Assembly: GCA_902806565.1 (NCBI GenBank)
Contig: CADCXA010000029.1
Location: forward strand, 1,550,001-1,614,000
Length of the DNA: 64,000 bases
Reading direction: 5' to 3'
Origin: Hypoxylon rubiginosum
Taxonomy: Eukaryota; Ascomycota; Sordariomycetes; Xylariales; Hypoxylaceae
Part shown: piece after piece, positions 1-11,400 of the stretch
Layout of the letters: every line of letters begins with the position of its first letter
How positions within the stretch are numbered: the first letter of the stretch is position 1
Program-made: the position numbers and the translations under genes
The notes under the pieces: model-generated
Told to the model about the DNA's origin: nothing
Seen by the model: only the letters and a program-made list of their open reading frames with translations
Database searches by the model: none

Positions 1-93
1 GCAGATGGCGATGGGCGCGATGGGCCCGATGAGGTCGATGAGTCCGTGGATGAGGAAGAGATAAAAGACATTTTCGTGCTTAAACTTTGGTAA
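1..93 (+). CDS. possible 3' end of an acidic coding region cut by the left edge
   Basis: Frame 1 is open from the first base to a TAA at 91-93 and would encode a strongly acidic tail rich in Asp and Glu ending in FVLKLW. A GTAAGT at 90-95 could instead be a splice donor, so the frame might continue into an exon that I cannot place. The complementary strand is also open here and would give a hydrophobic stretch, so the strand is not certain. I do not recognise a family. Confidence 0.25.
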   Translation, partial: ADGDGRDGPDEVDESVDEEEIKDIFVLKLW

Positions 94-462
94 GTGCAAA
101 TAATAGGGTTCCGACTTGACGTCGTTAATATAGATTACTAAATAACTGAGGGCTAATCTGATAATTTTATGTAGAGAGCTATATATTTCGCTCTGGTTAT
201 TGTTTTCCTTATGGGTACATCCTATCCTCTTCCGGCGGCACCAATGAAAGCCTACTCCTAGGTAAAGTCAGTAGGTACGGGGTTGGATTAATGAAGCTTT
301 GTTTCACTTTTGTTCCCCAATTACATAGATAGTTATTATAGACAAAAAGCGATCAATGAAAAATACAAACAAACCCTTACTCTAAGTGCGCTCGCTAGCC
401 AGGCGCCCACGCGAGAGCTGACTACCAACTAATTTGACGACCTTTGACCAAAATTCGGCTTT
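94..462. other. intergenic, no gene seen
   Basis: AT-leaning non-coding sequence between the left-edge fragment and the 3' end of the metalloprotease-like gene. No ORF, RNA gene or repeat was recognised. Confidence 0.5.
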
Positions 463-1970
463 TTACGTACAGGCGATATCACAGCCTTTAGGGTCCATAT
501 TAATACATCCAGACGGGACGACGCATTGATTCGCCTTGTAGAGGTCGCTATACCAGCCATTCAACTGGTCGACGTAGCCCTGATCGAGCTTGTCCGCGGT
601 GACAAACGTATCGAATTCAATCGCGTACGCCGGATCCAATTCCGTCTCCTCGTCAATAAAATCGCCGAAAGACATGCTCGTGGTGCCTAGGGGGAAAGCC
701 CCCGGGCATCGGGGATCGTGAGAAAGGCTGGCGAAGGTGTCGATCGGCGGTAGCCCGACGGAGCCGTTGTTATACAGCTTCCAACCTGTTCGACTGGCGG
801 CGTCGGCTGACAACGTCCCCACGCTGTCTGACTCGGGGTTGCTGGGGTCCCACGCATTGGAAGGAGCAGCAGGCGCCAGCGGTAGGTGAGGATAGACATT
901 GCCGAGTTGGCTCTGGATATACCGTACCAAGGCGTAGAGAGCGAGGGAGTCGGCATTGCGCATGACCCATGATCCCCCGTCTTTGCCGTAGCGCGCCAGG
1001 CCTTTTACGGGCTGTGGACCGTACGCTCTCACCACGCCTGCTCCGATCCCAACAAGGTTTGCCCACATACGAATATCGGTAACGTTGTCGTTTGGGCCGT
1101 AGATGTGGGAGTTGGTCACCCATCTGATGTGCATGAGCTCGTGCGCCCACACGTGGGCTTTGCTCATCAAATAGTTGGATACATCGTATCTCCATGTGGG
1201 ATCCATTTGGGGGTCGTTGCCATAATCAATAGCATCTTTTAGATTAAAAGTTCCGAAGTAAAGAGGACAGAAGTTTATGCGTGCAAGGCCGGACTCTTCG
1301 TCCCTGTTGGTTGTGTAGGCATATGGGCCGCGCAACTTCGGGTCTTTGCTGCAAGCGTCGCCGCATCTCTTGCTAGGGTCGTCACAGCGGACGTGTATCC
1401 GCCAGTCGAAGGGGGTGGTGACATACCCAGGCTGGATAGTGGCCCATTGTTTGAATATATCTAATATTAATGTTACGTTAGGATGTGAGATTTGACAATT
1501 GGTTGAGCCAGAGTATACGAACCCCTGATACTGTCATGAATGCCTCCGTTCACACCCGGAGGTCCCAGATACTCTACAGCAGAGGCTTCATTCCAGTTAA
1601 TGTTATCAGCCTCGCTGAGAACCTGGTTCATGATCTTCCAAGACTGAACCCAACCCTTGTAGATCTCATTAGCATCAAAATTATTGCAACCATCGTAGCG
1701 GACTAGACGGGTAGCGGCATCTCCAATATCTCCATCGTAGGTCATGCCCTCAGCATCTAGAGCGGTCTGGAGGAACGAGGTAGCCCGCTTGACATCAATA
1801 TCGACCGAGACAGGCCGTTGGTCAGACGTGATACTGGTTGTGACAGTGGTAAAGTCGTCTTTCACGGGGATGGGAATTCGAAAGGGACCATTTGGAATAT
1901 TGAGAGAGTGAGCGACGTGCGCACCGAGGGACGCCAGAGCTACAAAAGTGAATCGCGAAATCAGGGCCAT
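463..1970 (-). CDS. secreted HExxH metalloprotease-like protein
   Basis: Two exons, 1970-1523 and 1460-463, joined across a 62-nt intron (1461-1522) in matching phase; the product is about 481 aa. The donor is GTTCGT, weaker than usual, and CCTAAC lies upstream of the acceptor. The ATG at 1970 is preferred because it opens directly into a signal-peptide-like stretch (about residues 2-22), whereas an upstream ATG at 2033 would put 21 polar residues first. The motif HELMH at about residues 256-260 is the zinc-binding and catalytic signature of zincin metallopeptidases. The third metal ligand is not obvious. The C-terminal tail carries several Cys, as in disulphide-bonded extracellular proteins. 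The inferred role is a secreted peptidase; I cannot assign a MEROPS family, and activity is unproven. It stands alone, with a gene-poor 5' flank. Confidence 0.7.
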
Positions 1971-2867
1971 TTTAAAGAGAAATAACTGATAACATGAAAT
2001 AGTAGTGAAACTCGAAGACGGGCAATGAGACAAAACTGGTGGACTTCAAGCAACTACGAAACGTCTTCCTGGATATTTTATACTTCGATTGAGATGCACT
2101 CAGCCTATCAAGAGGAATCGCATAAGGTTGAGTAGGACTCATTGTGTTGGTGCTAAGACGTATTACTTTACGAGAGGCCCAGTTGAGGCGCCGTACAAGG
2201 AGAATGAAGACTGTATAATTGTGATTAAATTAGCCCTCCTCGATCACGAGTTGCCTAGGGTATATATCTCGTAAGACTATGTTGGTGAGCTTTTGTATAT
2301 ACTGGTCCACCTGAAGACTAATAATAAGGTAGGCGTAGGAGCTGACTGACTTTGATATCAACCAACAAGGGCTTGGCAACGTCAGCTCTAGAATAACCAC
2401 CTAAACTCCTTACTTACCTACCACATAAGCGCATGTCCTCGATGAAGAAATGGGAACAGGAGAAGCTTAAAACTTTTTTTCCCTTAGTGACTTGGGTATA
2501 TGTACCTATATATAACTCCGAGTAGGTTATAAGGACCTATGCGATTAGATTACCTATTTACGATGTTAGAAGAAATGGAGCAGAACATAGGTAAGAGGTA
2601 GTTATAGGGTAAAAAGGGGGGAAAGGGGTTAGTTGGGTGGCGGTGCAAAGTGGCGCTCTCGTTAGCGAGAGCTGGTGTTTTAACAGTGAGCTCTCCTTGG
2701 CTTATTAGGCAACCTTCCTCTATCCTTCAATGCATATAATAACTTGGACGTCTTACCATGGCAAACAACTACTAGTCGGCGAGATTCCTGTTTGTTTTCT
2801 TCGTGCGCCGCATCCTCACATGTTGCCAAGATTCTAGATTATTTGCTTGATCATCATCGGCTTCATC
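1971..2867. other. intergenic between divergent genes
   Basis: About 0.9 kb separating the minus-strand metalloprotease-like gene from a plus-strand hypothetical gene, so it should hold both promoters. It is AT-rich with TATA-like stretches (about 2500-2515). Short ORFs here lack coding character. Confidence 0.4.
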
Positions 2868-3431
2868 ATGTTCCGCTTCTGGCCCTTTTCACGCGAAACA
2901 GCACCGAGCCACAAATCCAAGTACGACCCTAGCTACGAGTACGACGGCGACCAGGATACCGCAGAACCAGAAACACATCGGGTCATCTTCGGTAATCGTT
3001 GGACTACCGTATACGGCTACCCGTCGTCCGGCGGCGTGCTGGTGCTGCCGTTCTGCAATGGCGTCGACCTTTCATTCCTGCAGCTCGCACGCTTCGAGCC
3101 GGCAGAGCGCTCCGACGATCCCGTGGTGGAGGACCAGCATTGCACTCGCATGAGAGCTTTGGGCGCGTGGGAGTTCACGAGTGCGTACGAGTATGAGACC
3201 ATGGACATTTTTCACCCTGGCATGCTAGATAAGAAGGTGCTGGTGGTTGCGGCGTGGCCCCGGAGCGGGGCCGGCGTGTGGGTCCTCAAGACGCCGATGG
3301 GTCAGGGGTACACAAAGGGGCTGGCTCGTGTCTGGAATGCATTGGATATGGATGAGAGATGCGAAGTGGTGAAGAGTTTAGGTGGAACGTTTTACGAAGA
3401 CCCGGCGCAGTGCCCAGACTTGGAGCTTTAA
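2868..3431 (+). CDS. hypothetical protein, 187 aa
   Basis: Uninterrupted frame of 188 codons starting at the first in-frame ATG (2868); the frame is open a little further upstream but only through a TTG. The product begins MFRFWPFSRE, then has an Asp/Glu/Tyr-rich patch (about residues 18-35) and a mixed alpha/beta-looking body with no signal peptide or membrane segment. GC content and third-position bias are clearly higher than in the flanks, which supports coding. I do not recognise the family. A short TTAGGG-like tract lies just after the stop. Confidence 0.6.
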   Translation: MFRFWPFSRETAPSHKSKYDPSYEYDGDQDTAEPETHRVIFGNRWTTVYGYPSSGGVLVLPFCNGVDLSFLQLARFEPAERSDDPVVEDQHCTRMRALGAWEFTSAYEYETMDIFHPGMLDKKVLVVAAWPRSGAGVWVLKTPMGQGYTKGLARVWNALDMDERCEVVKSLGGTFYEDPAQCPDLEL

Positions 3432-4202
3432 TGCTGTCCGGGCGATTAGGGTTAGGGTTGGGGTTAGAGCCAAGCATTGACTACCCCTAAGGTACCTACT
3501 TAATTCAACAATGCCAACCCTCAAGTGGTTGAAAGCTTGGTCCAAAAGCTCCAAGGAACAGGCAGGGCAGGTAGGGAGCGAGCCTGCTCCTATCGTGGTA
3601 AGCATACTCTCATCTTTAATTTAGCTAAGGACATACTAACATCACCACATAGCAGTGGAGTGGAGTGACTCTTTCGAATTATGGCAATAGAACCCATCCA
3701 GTTGATTAGGAAATTATATTTGGCTCTTGCTCAATTCAATACGTTGTTTAGCTACGTCGTCAGAATACCCCCCTAGTACCTATGGAATGCAACTCAGTCG
3801 TCGTAGAATGACCAACCCGTAACTACGAGCATCATACACAAGTCTAGTACCATGGCAAAAGTTGAGGACTCTATCGACGCAGCTACCCACTTTGCACTTC
3901 AGGCATATTATACTTCACTTATTCACGAAGAACATTGTCATCACTTTGCGTCACGGGAGATATACTATAGTGTACGACGGTTTAGGATCTCAAGTGTTCG
4001 GCTTTCACGTCACCCTAGGTATTTACAATATTACCTAGTAATACTACTACTGGTCATATTGAATTCATTTCATTGTGAATGGTTTACCTAAAAGCTAAGA
4101 CTTTGGTATGAACTTTAGTATTAATATTGAAGTTTTGAAGTTTTTTTTTGCTTTTCTATCAAACAGAAACAAGTCCAACTACCTACCTACCTGAGGTATC
4201 TT
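3432..4202. other. intergenic with telomere-like tract
   Basis: Holds the 22-bp TTAGGG-like tract at 3446-3467 and otherwise AT-rich sequence. A short ORF at 3852-4091 has no coding character and was not called. A TACCTACC motif occurs near 4182-4192. Confidence 0.4.
3446..3467 (+). repeat. short interstitial telomere-like repeat
   Basis: Reads as TTAGGG, TTAGGG, TTGGGG, TTAG, matching the fungal telomere unit in three units plus a partial. It starts 14 bp after a stop codon. It is far too short to be a telomere. Confidence 0.6.
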
Positions 4203-4649
4203 CTAGGAAGATTCTTCAGTAGAGGAGGATACCTCTCCTCTCTTGTTAAGATTAGACCTAGCCCCCTCGAAAAGTCTAAGCTGTTTAGCCTCGAGGTCCT
4301 CTTCACAGTCACCTTCAGCTTGATCCACTGCGTGGCCGTTATCATCTAACTGCGTCCACCTGTCGCCTTTCTTAATGCAATCTTTACATCTCGCGTTGAT
4401 TAGCACGTCTTTGATCTGAACGGAAGGTATTTGGCCATTGGGCTGACAAAACACTAATATGCCTGTTGCGCTCGATACTTTTTGACCGCACTTGAAATGC
4501 TTCTTCCCCTTGAACGGGTGCGAGCACATCGACGAGAAGTATTGATAGTAGCTGCAGATGCACTGGTCGGCAGGTTGGGTTCTTCTTCTCTTGGTCCTTT
4601 TTCGGAAGTCAGCGCGGATTTCACCAGGTGCAATTATTCTAGGCGCCAT
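4203..4649 (-). CDS. small cysteine-rich hypothetical protein, 148 aa
   Basis: Frame of 149 codons from the ATG at 4649; an ATG at 4742 would add 31 residues and cannot be excluded. The N-terminus is very basic (a KRTKRRR run), the middle holds regularly spaced Cys (CIC, MCSH, KCGQK, FCQ, CKDCIKKG), and the C-terminus is acidic and Ser-rich. The CxC and CxxC pairs suggest zinc binding, and the basic run could be a nuclear localisation signal. There is no signal peptide, so the Cys are less likely to be extracellular disulphides. Fungal genomes have many such small intracellular Cys-rich proteins of unknown role; no function is assigned. Confidence 0.5.
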   Translation of the reverse strand: MAPRIIAPGEIRADFRKRTKRRRTQPADQCICSYYQYFSSMCSHPFKGKKHFKCGQKVSSATGILVFCQPNGQIPSVQIKDVLINARCKDCIKKGDRWTQLDDNGHAVDQAEGDCEEDLEAKQLRLFEGARSNLNKRGEVSSSTEESS

Positions 4650-6058
4650 TGCTAACCACTTCAGAGAGTCACAGAAGATGTTGTCTAAGTTGGAACTTCC
4701 TACCTTGCGAGGACTTACGAGTCGAGTTTGGTGATGGCCCAAGGTTGTCTGAGCGTAATTTCAGGCTCCAGTATGACGTTTTATCACCGGATCTGCTTTG
4801 ATTGACTGTTATTTTTCTCATACTTCGGTGGAACAAAGGAATAGGTTCTCTCCGCAAAGGCTACAAGTTTCTGGATTAATATGGACCAGCTACAGTGTCT
4901 TTGTAAGTCAAATTCGGGCAAAGGAAGACGAAGGCCGGGTCGTATAAGCCTACTCCAAGGAAAGAAAACAAATTATGAAAGAAAAATGCTCTCCCTCGGT
5001 GCCGTAATTGCTTCAAAACATGGATAATCATAACATAAAGAGCTGGCCAAACTGGGGTCTGACAACCACGCCGGTATCCTATGTGACCATTTCAGGGTGG
5101 ACTGCATAGAATCTCGATGCTTTAGGTAGCATACAGATTCCGAGTCTATTCCGGTTGTCTAGTACATGTCCAAGACGAACGGGCACCTGCTAAATGGCGC
5201 CATGGAATGAATGAATTAGAGGGACAGGGAGCTATGTCAAAGTGATGACTGTAGCTGTACATACAACTATCTAGGTAGGTCTTGCTGTCGCAAATGCGCA
5301 ATCTAGAGTGCAGTTGTTGTTGGCGGTTCCTGGACATCTATGGAAGTTATTTGGCTGCTAGAAAGGGGATAGCCAGCAATTTAGTAACGGCACAGCGGCA
5401 TCCTGGCATTGAACTAGGCGTAGACTTTTAGTGTGCGATGGCGCCTCTACAGACGCAGCTGTCCCACCAACGCTATTGAAAGCTGAAAAGGCTGAGCTCA
5501 TCCTAGTTGAACACGCAGACACGGTAGAAATCATGCAATAAATAAAACTAGAAACAAAACGCTACTGCTGACATGCTGACATGCTGACATCAACACGCGC
5601 TTCAGCTTCTCAGGAACCTGATGAACCTGCTGCGGTCGTTTGGGGTGGAACAGTTAGGTTACATTAGGTATATGCGGTGGCGGGTAGGCGATGCAGCCAG
5701 CAGCAAAGGGATCTCCACAGGGGGCGCAGGGCGATTGGTATCGTTAATTGGCGGGATGACGTACCCTACACGACTTTAAACTCAGTATCACGAATCCTAC
5801 GAGTGTCAAACGGCGTATCGGTATGTAATAAATACTTAGGTAGCTGTCATGTGAATCATGCCAAGGTATAAGGCTTTTATAATTGCAATGGGACCCCGAC
5901 TTCTAGGATATCCATTTGAACTCGGGCTTTTCGTTTTGGTTGATACGAGAACACTGAACCAAGTAAATCGCAGCCCATCCGGGTACCTACCCCCTAAACC
6001 AAAGAACATTACATGTAACTAAAGAACATCAATAAGCTGTGTAAAATCAAACCTCAAT
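4650..6058. other. intergenic, gene-poor 1.4 kb
   Basis: No convincing gene on either strand. Short ORFs (for example 5146-5337 minus and 5677-5871 plus) show no recognisable protein features. It contains a three-copy 8-bp tandem repeat at 5567-5590. Confidence 0.4.
5567..5590. repeat. 8-bp tandem repeat, 3 copies
   Basis: The unit GCTGACAT is repeated three times without mismatch. It is a small microsatellite-like slippage product in non-coding sequence. Confidence 0.7.
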
Positions 6059-6789
6059 ATGGGAAAACATCCACCGCCGCAGCTAGCTCCCTTTCCCCGG
6101 CCGATGGGCATCTTCACGCCCTTCGTCGCTAAGCAGACCGAAACGCTCATCCTAAAAGAGAAAGTCTTGTCGCTGTCCGGCAACAGCTTCGACATCGGTC
6201 TTGCGAACGGGCAGCCCATCTTCAAGGTCAAGGGCGAGTCGTTCTCGCTCTCTTCTCGCATGAATGTCTCGGATATGGCTGGCAACCTCCTGTTCTGCAT
6301 CCGGAAGAAGCATTTCAAGCTGCACACCACGTACTACGCCGAGAGCGCCACCGGCAAGGAGATCTTCGAGGTGCAGAGCAGATTCAAGTGTAAGCTTACC
6401 TACCTACTACCTACCCAACGCTGTACAGACCGAAGCGATAGGCGTGCTAATTGGGAGGCTCAATAATAGTCGGCGGCTCCAAGTTCATAGGAACATTCAC
6501 CTCCGCATCCGGCCAGAAAGAGGAGTTGCTGATGAAGGGCGACTGGTCGGACACCACAGCCGAAATCACGGACGAAGCAAGCGGGCAACCGGTGGCGGCC
6601 GTCTACCGCGACCGGTGGAACGCGAGAGAGTGGCTGGGCGGGCAGCAGACGTACAACGTCACCATCGCGCCGAACGTCGACATGGCTATCATAGTGGCCA
6701 TGTGCATCTGTCTGGATATGAAGAGGAACGAGGCCAAGGCCGGCGGCGGCGGCGACGGCGGAGGTAGCTTGATTGGCGCTGGTGCTTAG
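6059..6789 (+). CDS. LURP-one-related / tubby C-terminal-like protein
   Basis: Exons 6059-6389 and 6470-6789 join across an 80-nt intron (GTAAGC donor, GCTAAT branch, ATAG acceptor) in phase 1, giving 216 aa. The pattern is that of the LOR family (DUF567, PF04525), which adopts the tubby C-terminal beta-barrel fold: an N-terminal QTETLILKEK strand, then FDIGLANGQPIFKVKG, then LLFCIRKKHFKLHTTYY. After the intron come a GGSKFIGTF-type strand and a final hydrophobic helix (VDMAIIVAMCICLD). It has no signal peptide, and the C-terminus is a Gly-rich run from a (GGC)n-like tract near 6739-6765. Fungal members are of unknown function; the plant namesake is linked to defence. The domain call is firm; no role is inferred. 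Confidence 0.85.
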
Positions 6790-7238
6790 TTCTAACCGGC
6801 GCCCGAGACGCGCGGCTTCGCGTACCTACCTGTTTTCTCGCTGCTTTGGAGTAACGATGTGGAAGAGATACCCTCAAATGCGTACTGTTAGTGTTTGAGT
6901 ATACTGTTAGCAAGAAGATAATAGCACTGCCTTGAATCAAGTCTTATCAAATACCAGACCTAGCAGTGACAAGACATATGTAGGCGTTGAGGCGATCGGA
7001 TTTTCAGCTGGCCCTTATTCACTGCTGCTAGAAAGCATGCCGGGCCTGTCTGTGTTGCGTAACGGAATTTCCCCTATATCCACAGGCTCTGATCCTTCAT
7101 CAGCTCTACAATGTACGAAGTATGGAAGCTCGTGTCATTGGACCTTGCTTGGAATTGTAAATGAGATCGGTATCGTTATCCTACCACCTGTTCGCCCCAC
7201 TTTATTAGCTTCCCGTCGACTTTGGGCTTTATAACTTT
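6790..7238. other. intergenic before the AT block
   Basis: Normal-GC non-coding sequence leading into the AT-rich block. A weak frame at 6932-7234 has no recognisable protein features and was not called. Confidence 0.35.
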
Positions 7239-7249
7239 TTTAATGGAAT

Positions 7250-7263
7250 CCGCGCTTGCGCGG
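7250..7263. repeat. GC-only inverted repeat at the AT-block edge
   Basis: A perfect 14-bp inverted repeat, CCGCGC-TT-GCGCGG, stands at the left boundary of the AT block. It has no CpA or TpG, so it would resist RIP. It may be a leftover element end or a hairpin. Confidence 0.5.
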
Positions 7264-8230
7264 CAATTTTAAGTGGATATTTATTAGTTATAGACTTATA
7301 TTTAATATTTTACGATATTACGTGTTAAAATCGCGTTTTTTTTTTTTTTATTCTTAATTTTAATTACGTTTTAAAGTTATTTAAAAAATTAAAAACGTTA
7401 ATTTAAAAATATAATAAAAGTTATTAAATAAATTAAATAGTTATTTTAAGTTATATTATTAATTTAATTTTATAGATTTTTTTAACTTAAATATATTATT
7501 AATTTATTTTTTAATTTATAAAAAAGTTTTTTATTAATATTATTTTTTTATTATTATATATAGATTTATTTTATTTATTAGTAATAAGTTTTTTAATATT
7601 TAATTTTTATTATATTTTTAGTTAATTTATTTTATATATAAATTATAGTTTAACGTGTTTTAATTGTTTAATTATTATAATAATTTAGTTATTAACTTAT
7701 AAATTTAATTAAAACGTATTTTTTTTTTTTTTTTTTAATTTTTTATTTTAATAATAAGTTATTAATTAAATAAGCTTATTTTAATATTAAAAAAATGCCT
7801 CGGCTTAAAAAATTTATACTAAAATACTTAGTAATAAGAATATATTTTACTTTATATTAAATTATATTTTAATAAAATTTTATATTAAATTATTTGTTAT
7901 TTAATTATATAAAATATAAATATGTTAATTATTTAAAGCGGTGAATATATTTATTTATTAAGATTTTTATACTTATATAAATAGTTATTAACTATAAATA
8001 AAAGCTATTAAAAGTTACGGATATTTATTTTTACTTTAAATTATTTATATTTAATTTAACGTGTTTTAATAACTTATTTTAATAATATATTTTAATATTA
8101 TATTTTTAATAATATATTTTAATAATATATTTTAATTTAAATTTTATACGGAATATATTAAACTTAAAATAATATATATATTTTTTATTATATTTATTTA
8201 ATTATAATAAATAATTATATTTAAAAAAAT

Positions 8231-8435
8231 AAAACTATTATAAGTTTTAAATAATTATTTTATTAAGTTATAACTTTTATTTTAATTTGAATTTTATATA
8301 AAACATGTTAAATTTTTTTTAAGCGGTATATTTTATTAAAATAAATAGTTATTATTTATAAGGTAAAACTATTATAAATTTTAAATAATTATTTTATAAA
8401 ATAAAATTATTATAAATTTTAAATAATTATTTTAT
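8231..8435. repeat. three copies of a ~33-bp AT-rich unit
   Basis: Near-identical 33-34 bp units begin at 8231, 8365 and 8403, each running from AAAACTATTA or AAAATTATTA to ATTATTTTAT. The last two are 38 bp apart. This suggests internal tandem structure in the original element. Confidence 0.5.
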
Positions 8436-11400
8436 TAAATTTTAATATTTATTTTAAAATTTCACGGCTAGTTATAATTATAATTATAAATTATTAATTT
8501 AAAGTTATTAAATATAATAATAAATAATTTATATAATAAATATATAATATATTTACAATTAAAAACCTTTATTTTTATAATTTTTTTTTATAATATTTAT
8601 TTATTAAAATTAGAAATTTTACTTAGTTTTTATATATTTTAATATATATTTACTTATTTAATAATTTAATTTTAATTTTTTAAAATTACTTAATTATTAT
8701 ATGTAAATTTTTATATTAAACTTAGTTTATTAATAATATTTAAAACTAAATTTAATTATATTATAAGTTTATAAATTATTTTTATAATATATATATTTTA
8801 ATTAACTTTTATAAACTTTTAATAAAACCTAGATATTTAAAATATTAACTGTTATTTTTTTAAGGTTTTTTATAAGTTAAATAAAACTATTTTAAATTAA
8901 TTTATTAGTTTTTTTAAAATTATATACCATTTTAAGCTTATTAATTTAAAAATACTAAATATTATTAACTTTTTAAGATGGTTTTATTATATTGATATTT
9001 TTTTTTATTTATTTAATTAAAAGTTTTATAATTAATTTAATTTTAACTTTTAAATTTTTAATAATAATTATATTAATTATTAAATCGCTAAATTAAACGT
9101 AGGATTTTTTTTAATTTTTAATTATATTTAAGTTATTATTAAAGAATTTTATTTATATTTATAATTATAAGTTTATATATAACTTTTTAATAATAATAAT
9201 AATAATATTAAGGTATTTTTATTTAATTTTAAAAATAAGGTTAAATTTAATTATAATTTTTTAAATTTTTAGCTTTTTATAAACATATAAACTTTTTTTA
9301 TTTTTATTACATTTTCTTATAACTTTTTAAATACCTATAAAAAGTTTTTTTTTTTAAATAAAAATATTTTTATTTAAAACTTATTTATAATAATTACCGA
9401 AGGTTTTAAAAAGATTAAGTTTTAAATCTACCCTTTTTATTATATTTAATTTAAAATAAATAAATAAAAAAACAGTGTTTTTAAAAAATCTTTTTATTAC
9501 TAGTATTATTTATAAATATTATAAAATATAAAAACAGTTAATAATTTTTTTAAATATAAAAAAAAAATTATTTAATAAGTTATAAATTATAAAATATATA
9601 TTTATATCCGTTTTTTATTAAATAATATAATTAATATATAAAGAAATAATATAGCTTATTTTTATAATAACCGGAAAAATATAAATTATATAAAAATATT
9701 AAACGGTTTTTAATCTTAGATTTAAATTTAACTTTAAAATTAATAAATATTAAAGTAAATTAAAAATCTTTTTTTTAGTAGGACGAATAATATATTAATT
9801 TATAGAACGTTTTAAAGTTATAGTTTAAAATATATTAAAATATAAGATATTAAAAATATTTAAAATAATATTTAAAAAAAAAACCTTAAGGTTATTTAAC
9901 TTTTAAAAGTTTTAAAAATATACGATTAAAATTCTAACGAAGTTACTAAGCTTAAAAAAATTAATAAATAGTTTATTTTAAAAAAGTAAGATATTTATTT
10001 TTATAATTAGTTTTAAGGTATTTAAGATAATATAATATTTATTAATTTTATTTAAACTTAAAAATAATTTATTAAAACTTTTATATAATAAGGTATTTTT
10101 ATTATAATAAATTTTATATATAATATAATTAAATAAAAATAAAAGTGGTATTTTTTTATTATTATAAGTTATAATATATATAGCTTTTAAATTTTTTATA
10201 CCTTTATATACTTAAAAAATTAAAATTTAATAATAATTTATCTAGGTTTTAAAAAGATTATTAAATAGGCCGGCGGAAAGATTTATAAATAAAAGCTTTA
10301 ATATATAATTACTAATAATAATTTTATTAAATAAAAAACTATATAAAAGGTTTTTATTATTTTTATAAAAAAACTTATTAAAAACCTATTTGAAAAAAAC
10401 CTAACTAAAAACTTTTTTTTTAAGGAAATTATTAGCTGTAAAATTTGTTATTTTTTTTATACTTATTACGTTAAAAAGTTATTTTTTAAACGTATTAAAA
10501 CTTATAAATTATTTATAATAACATATAAATATATATTAAATATATTATATATTTAAAAAATTAAATATAAATATTATAAATTTATTAATAAAGTTATTAA
10601 CGTTTATAAAGCCGTTTATAATTTAGTTAATATTTAATATATTTAATAAATATATAAGGAAAAATTAAAAATATAAGTTTATTTTATTAAAACTAATATT
10701 TTTTTACTTTTTTAATATCTAATATTAAATTTTATAAAAACATAATATTTAAAATTAAAGTTAAATGGTGTTAAATAATAAATAATTTTTTAAAAAATAT
10801 TATTTAAAAAAGTTATTATAATTTAATATATTAAAAAAAACTATTATATTAAAGTTAAGATAATTATTAATAAAATTAAATTAAACCGTTTATTATTAAC
10901 TAAAGGTTTTTTTAATTAAGGATTTAAAGTTTTATTATTTAAAGTGTAAAATATAGTTAAAAAGTAATATATTAAAAGGAAAATAACTTTAAACGATAAA
11001 AATAACCAAGTAATTTTTTATTATAAAAAGAAAATTATTATATTTAAATTTAATATTATTAATAATAAATCCTAGGTTTTTATTTTTAGGTTTTTTTAAG
11101 TATTAATAAATATTAATATTCTTATTTATATTTATGTTTAATATAAAAAATAATAATTATTATATAAATATATATTTTTTTATTAGTTATTTTTTAATAT
11201 TATTATTAAATAACATTATAAATAACTTGTTTATATATAAAAAAACAATAGCTTTAAAATATATAAATAAATTTAAAAACTATTCTAAGTTTAAATAATA
11301 GATATTATTATTAATATACTGTTTATAATAAAAATAAATATTTTAAAAATTATAAATTAATTTTAATAAAAAATTTACGTTGCTTATAACCAGTTTTTTA

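Noticed and set aside
3852..4091. 79-aa plus-strand ORF
   Set aside because: AT-rich, no coding character, no recognisable features.
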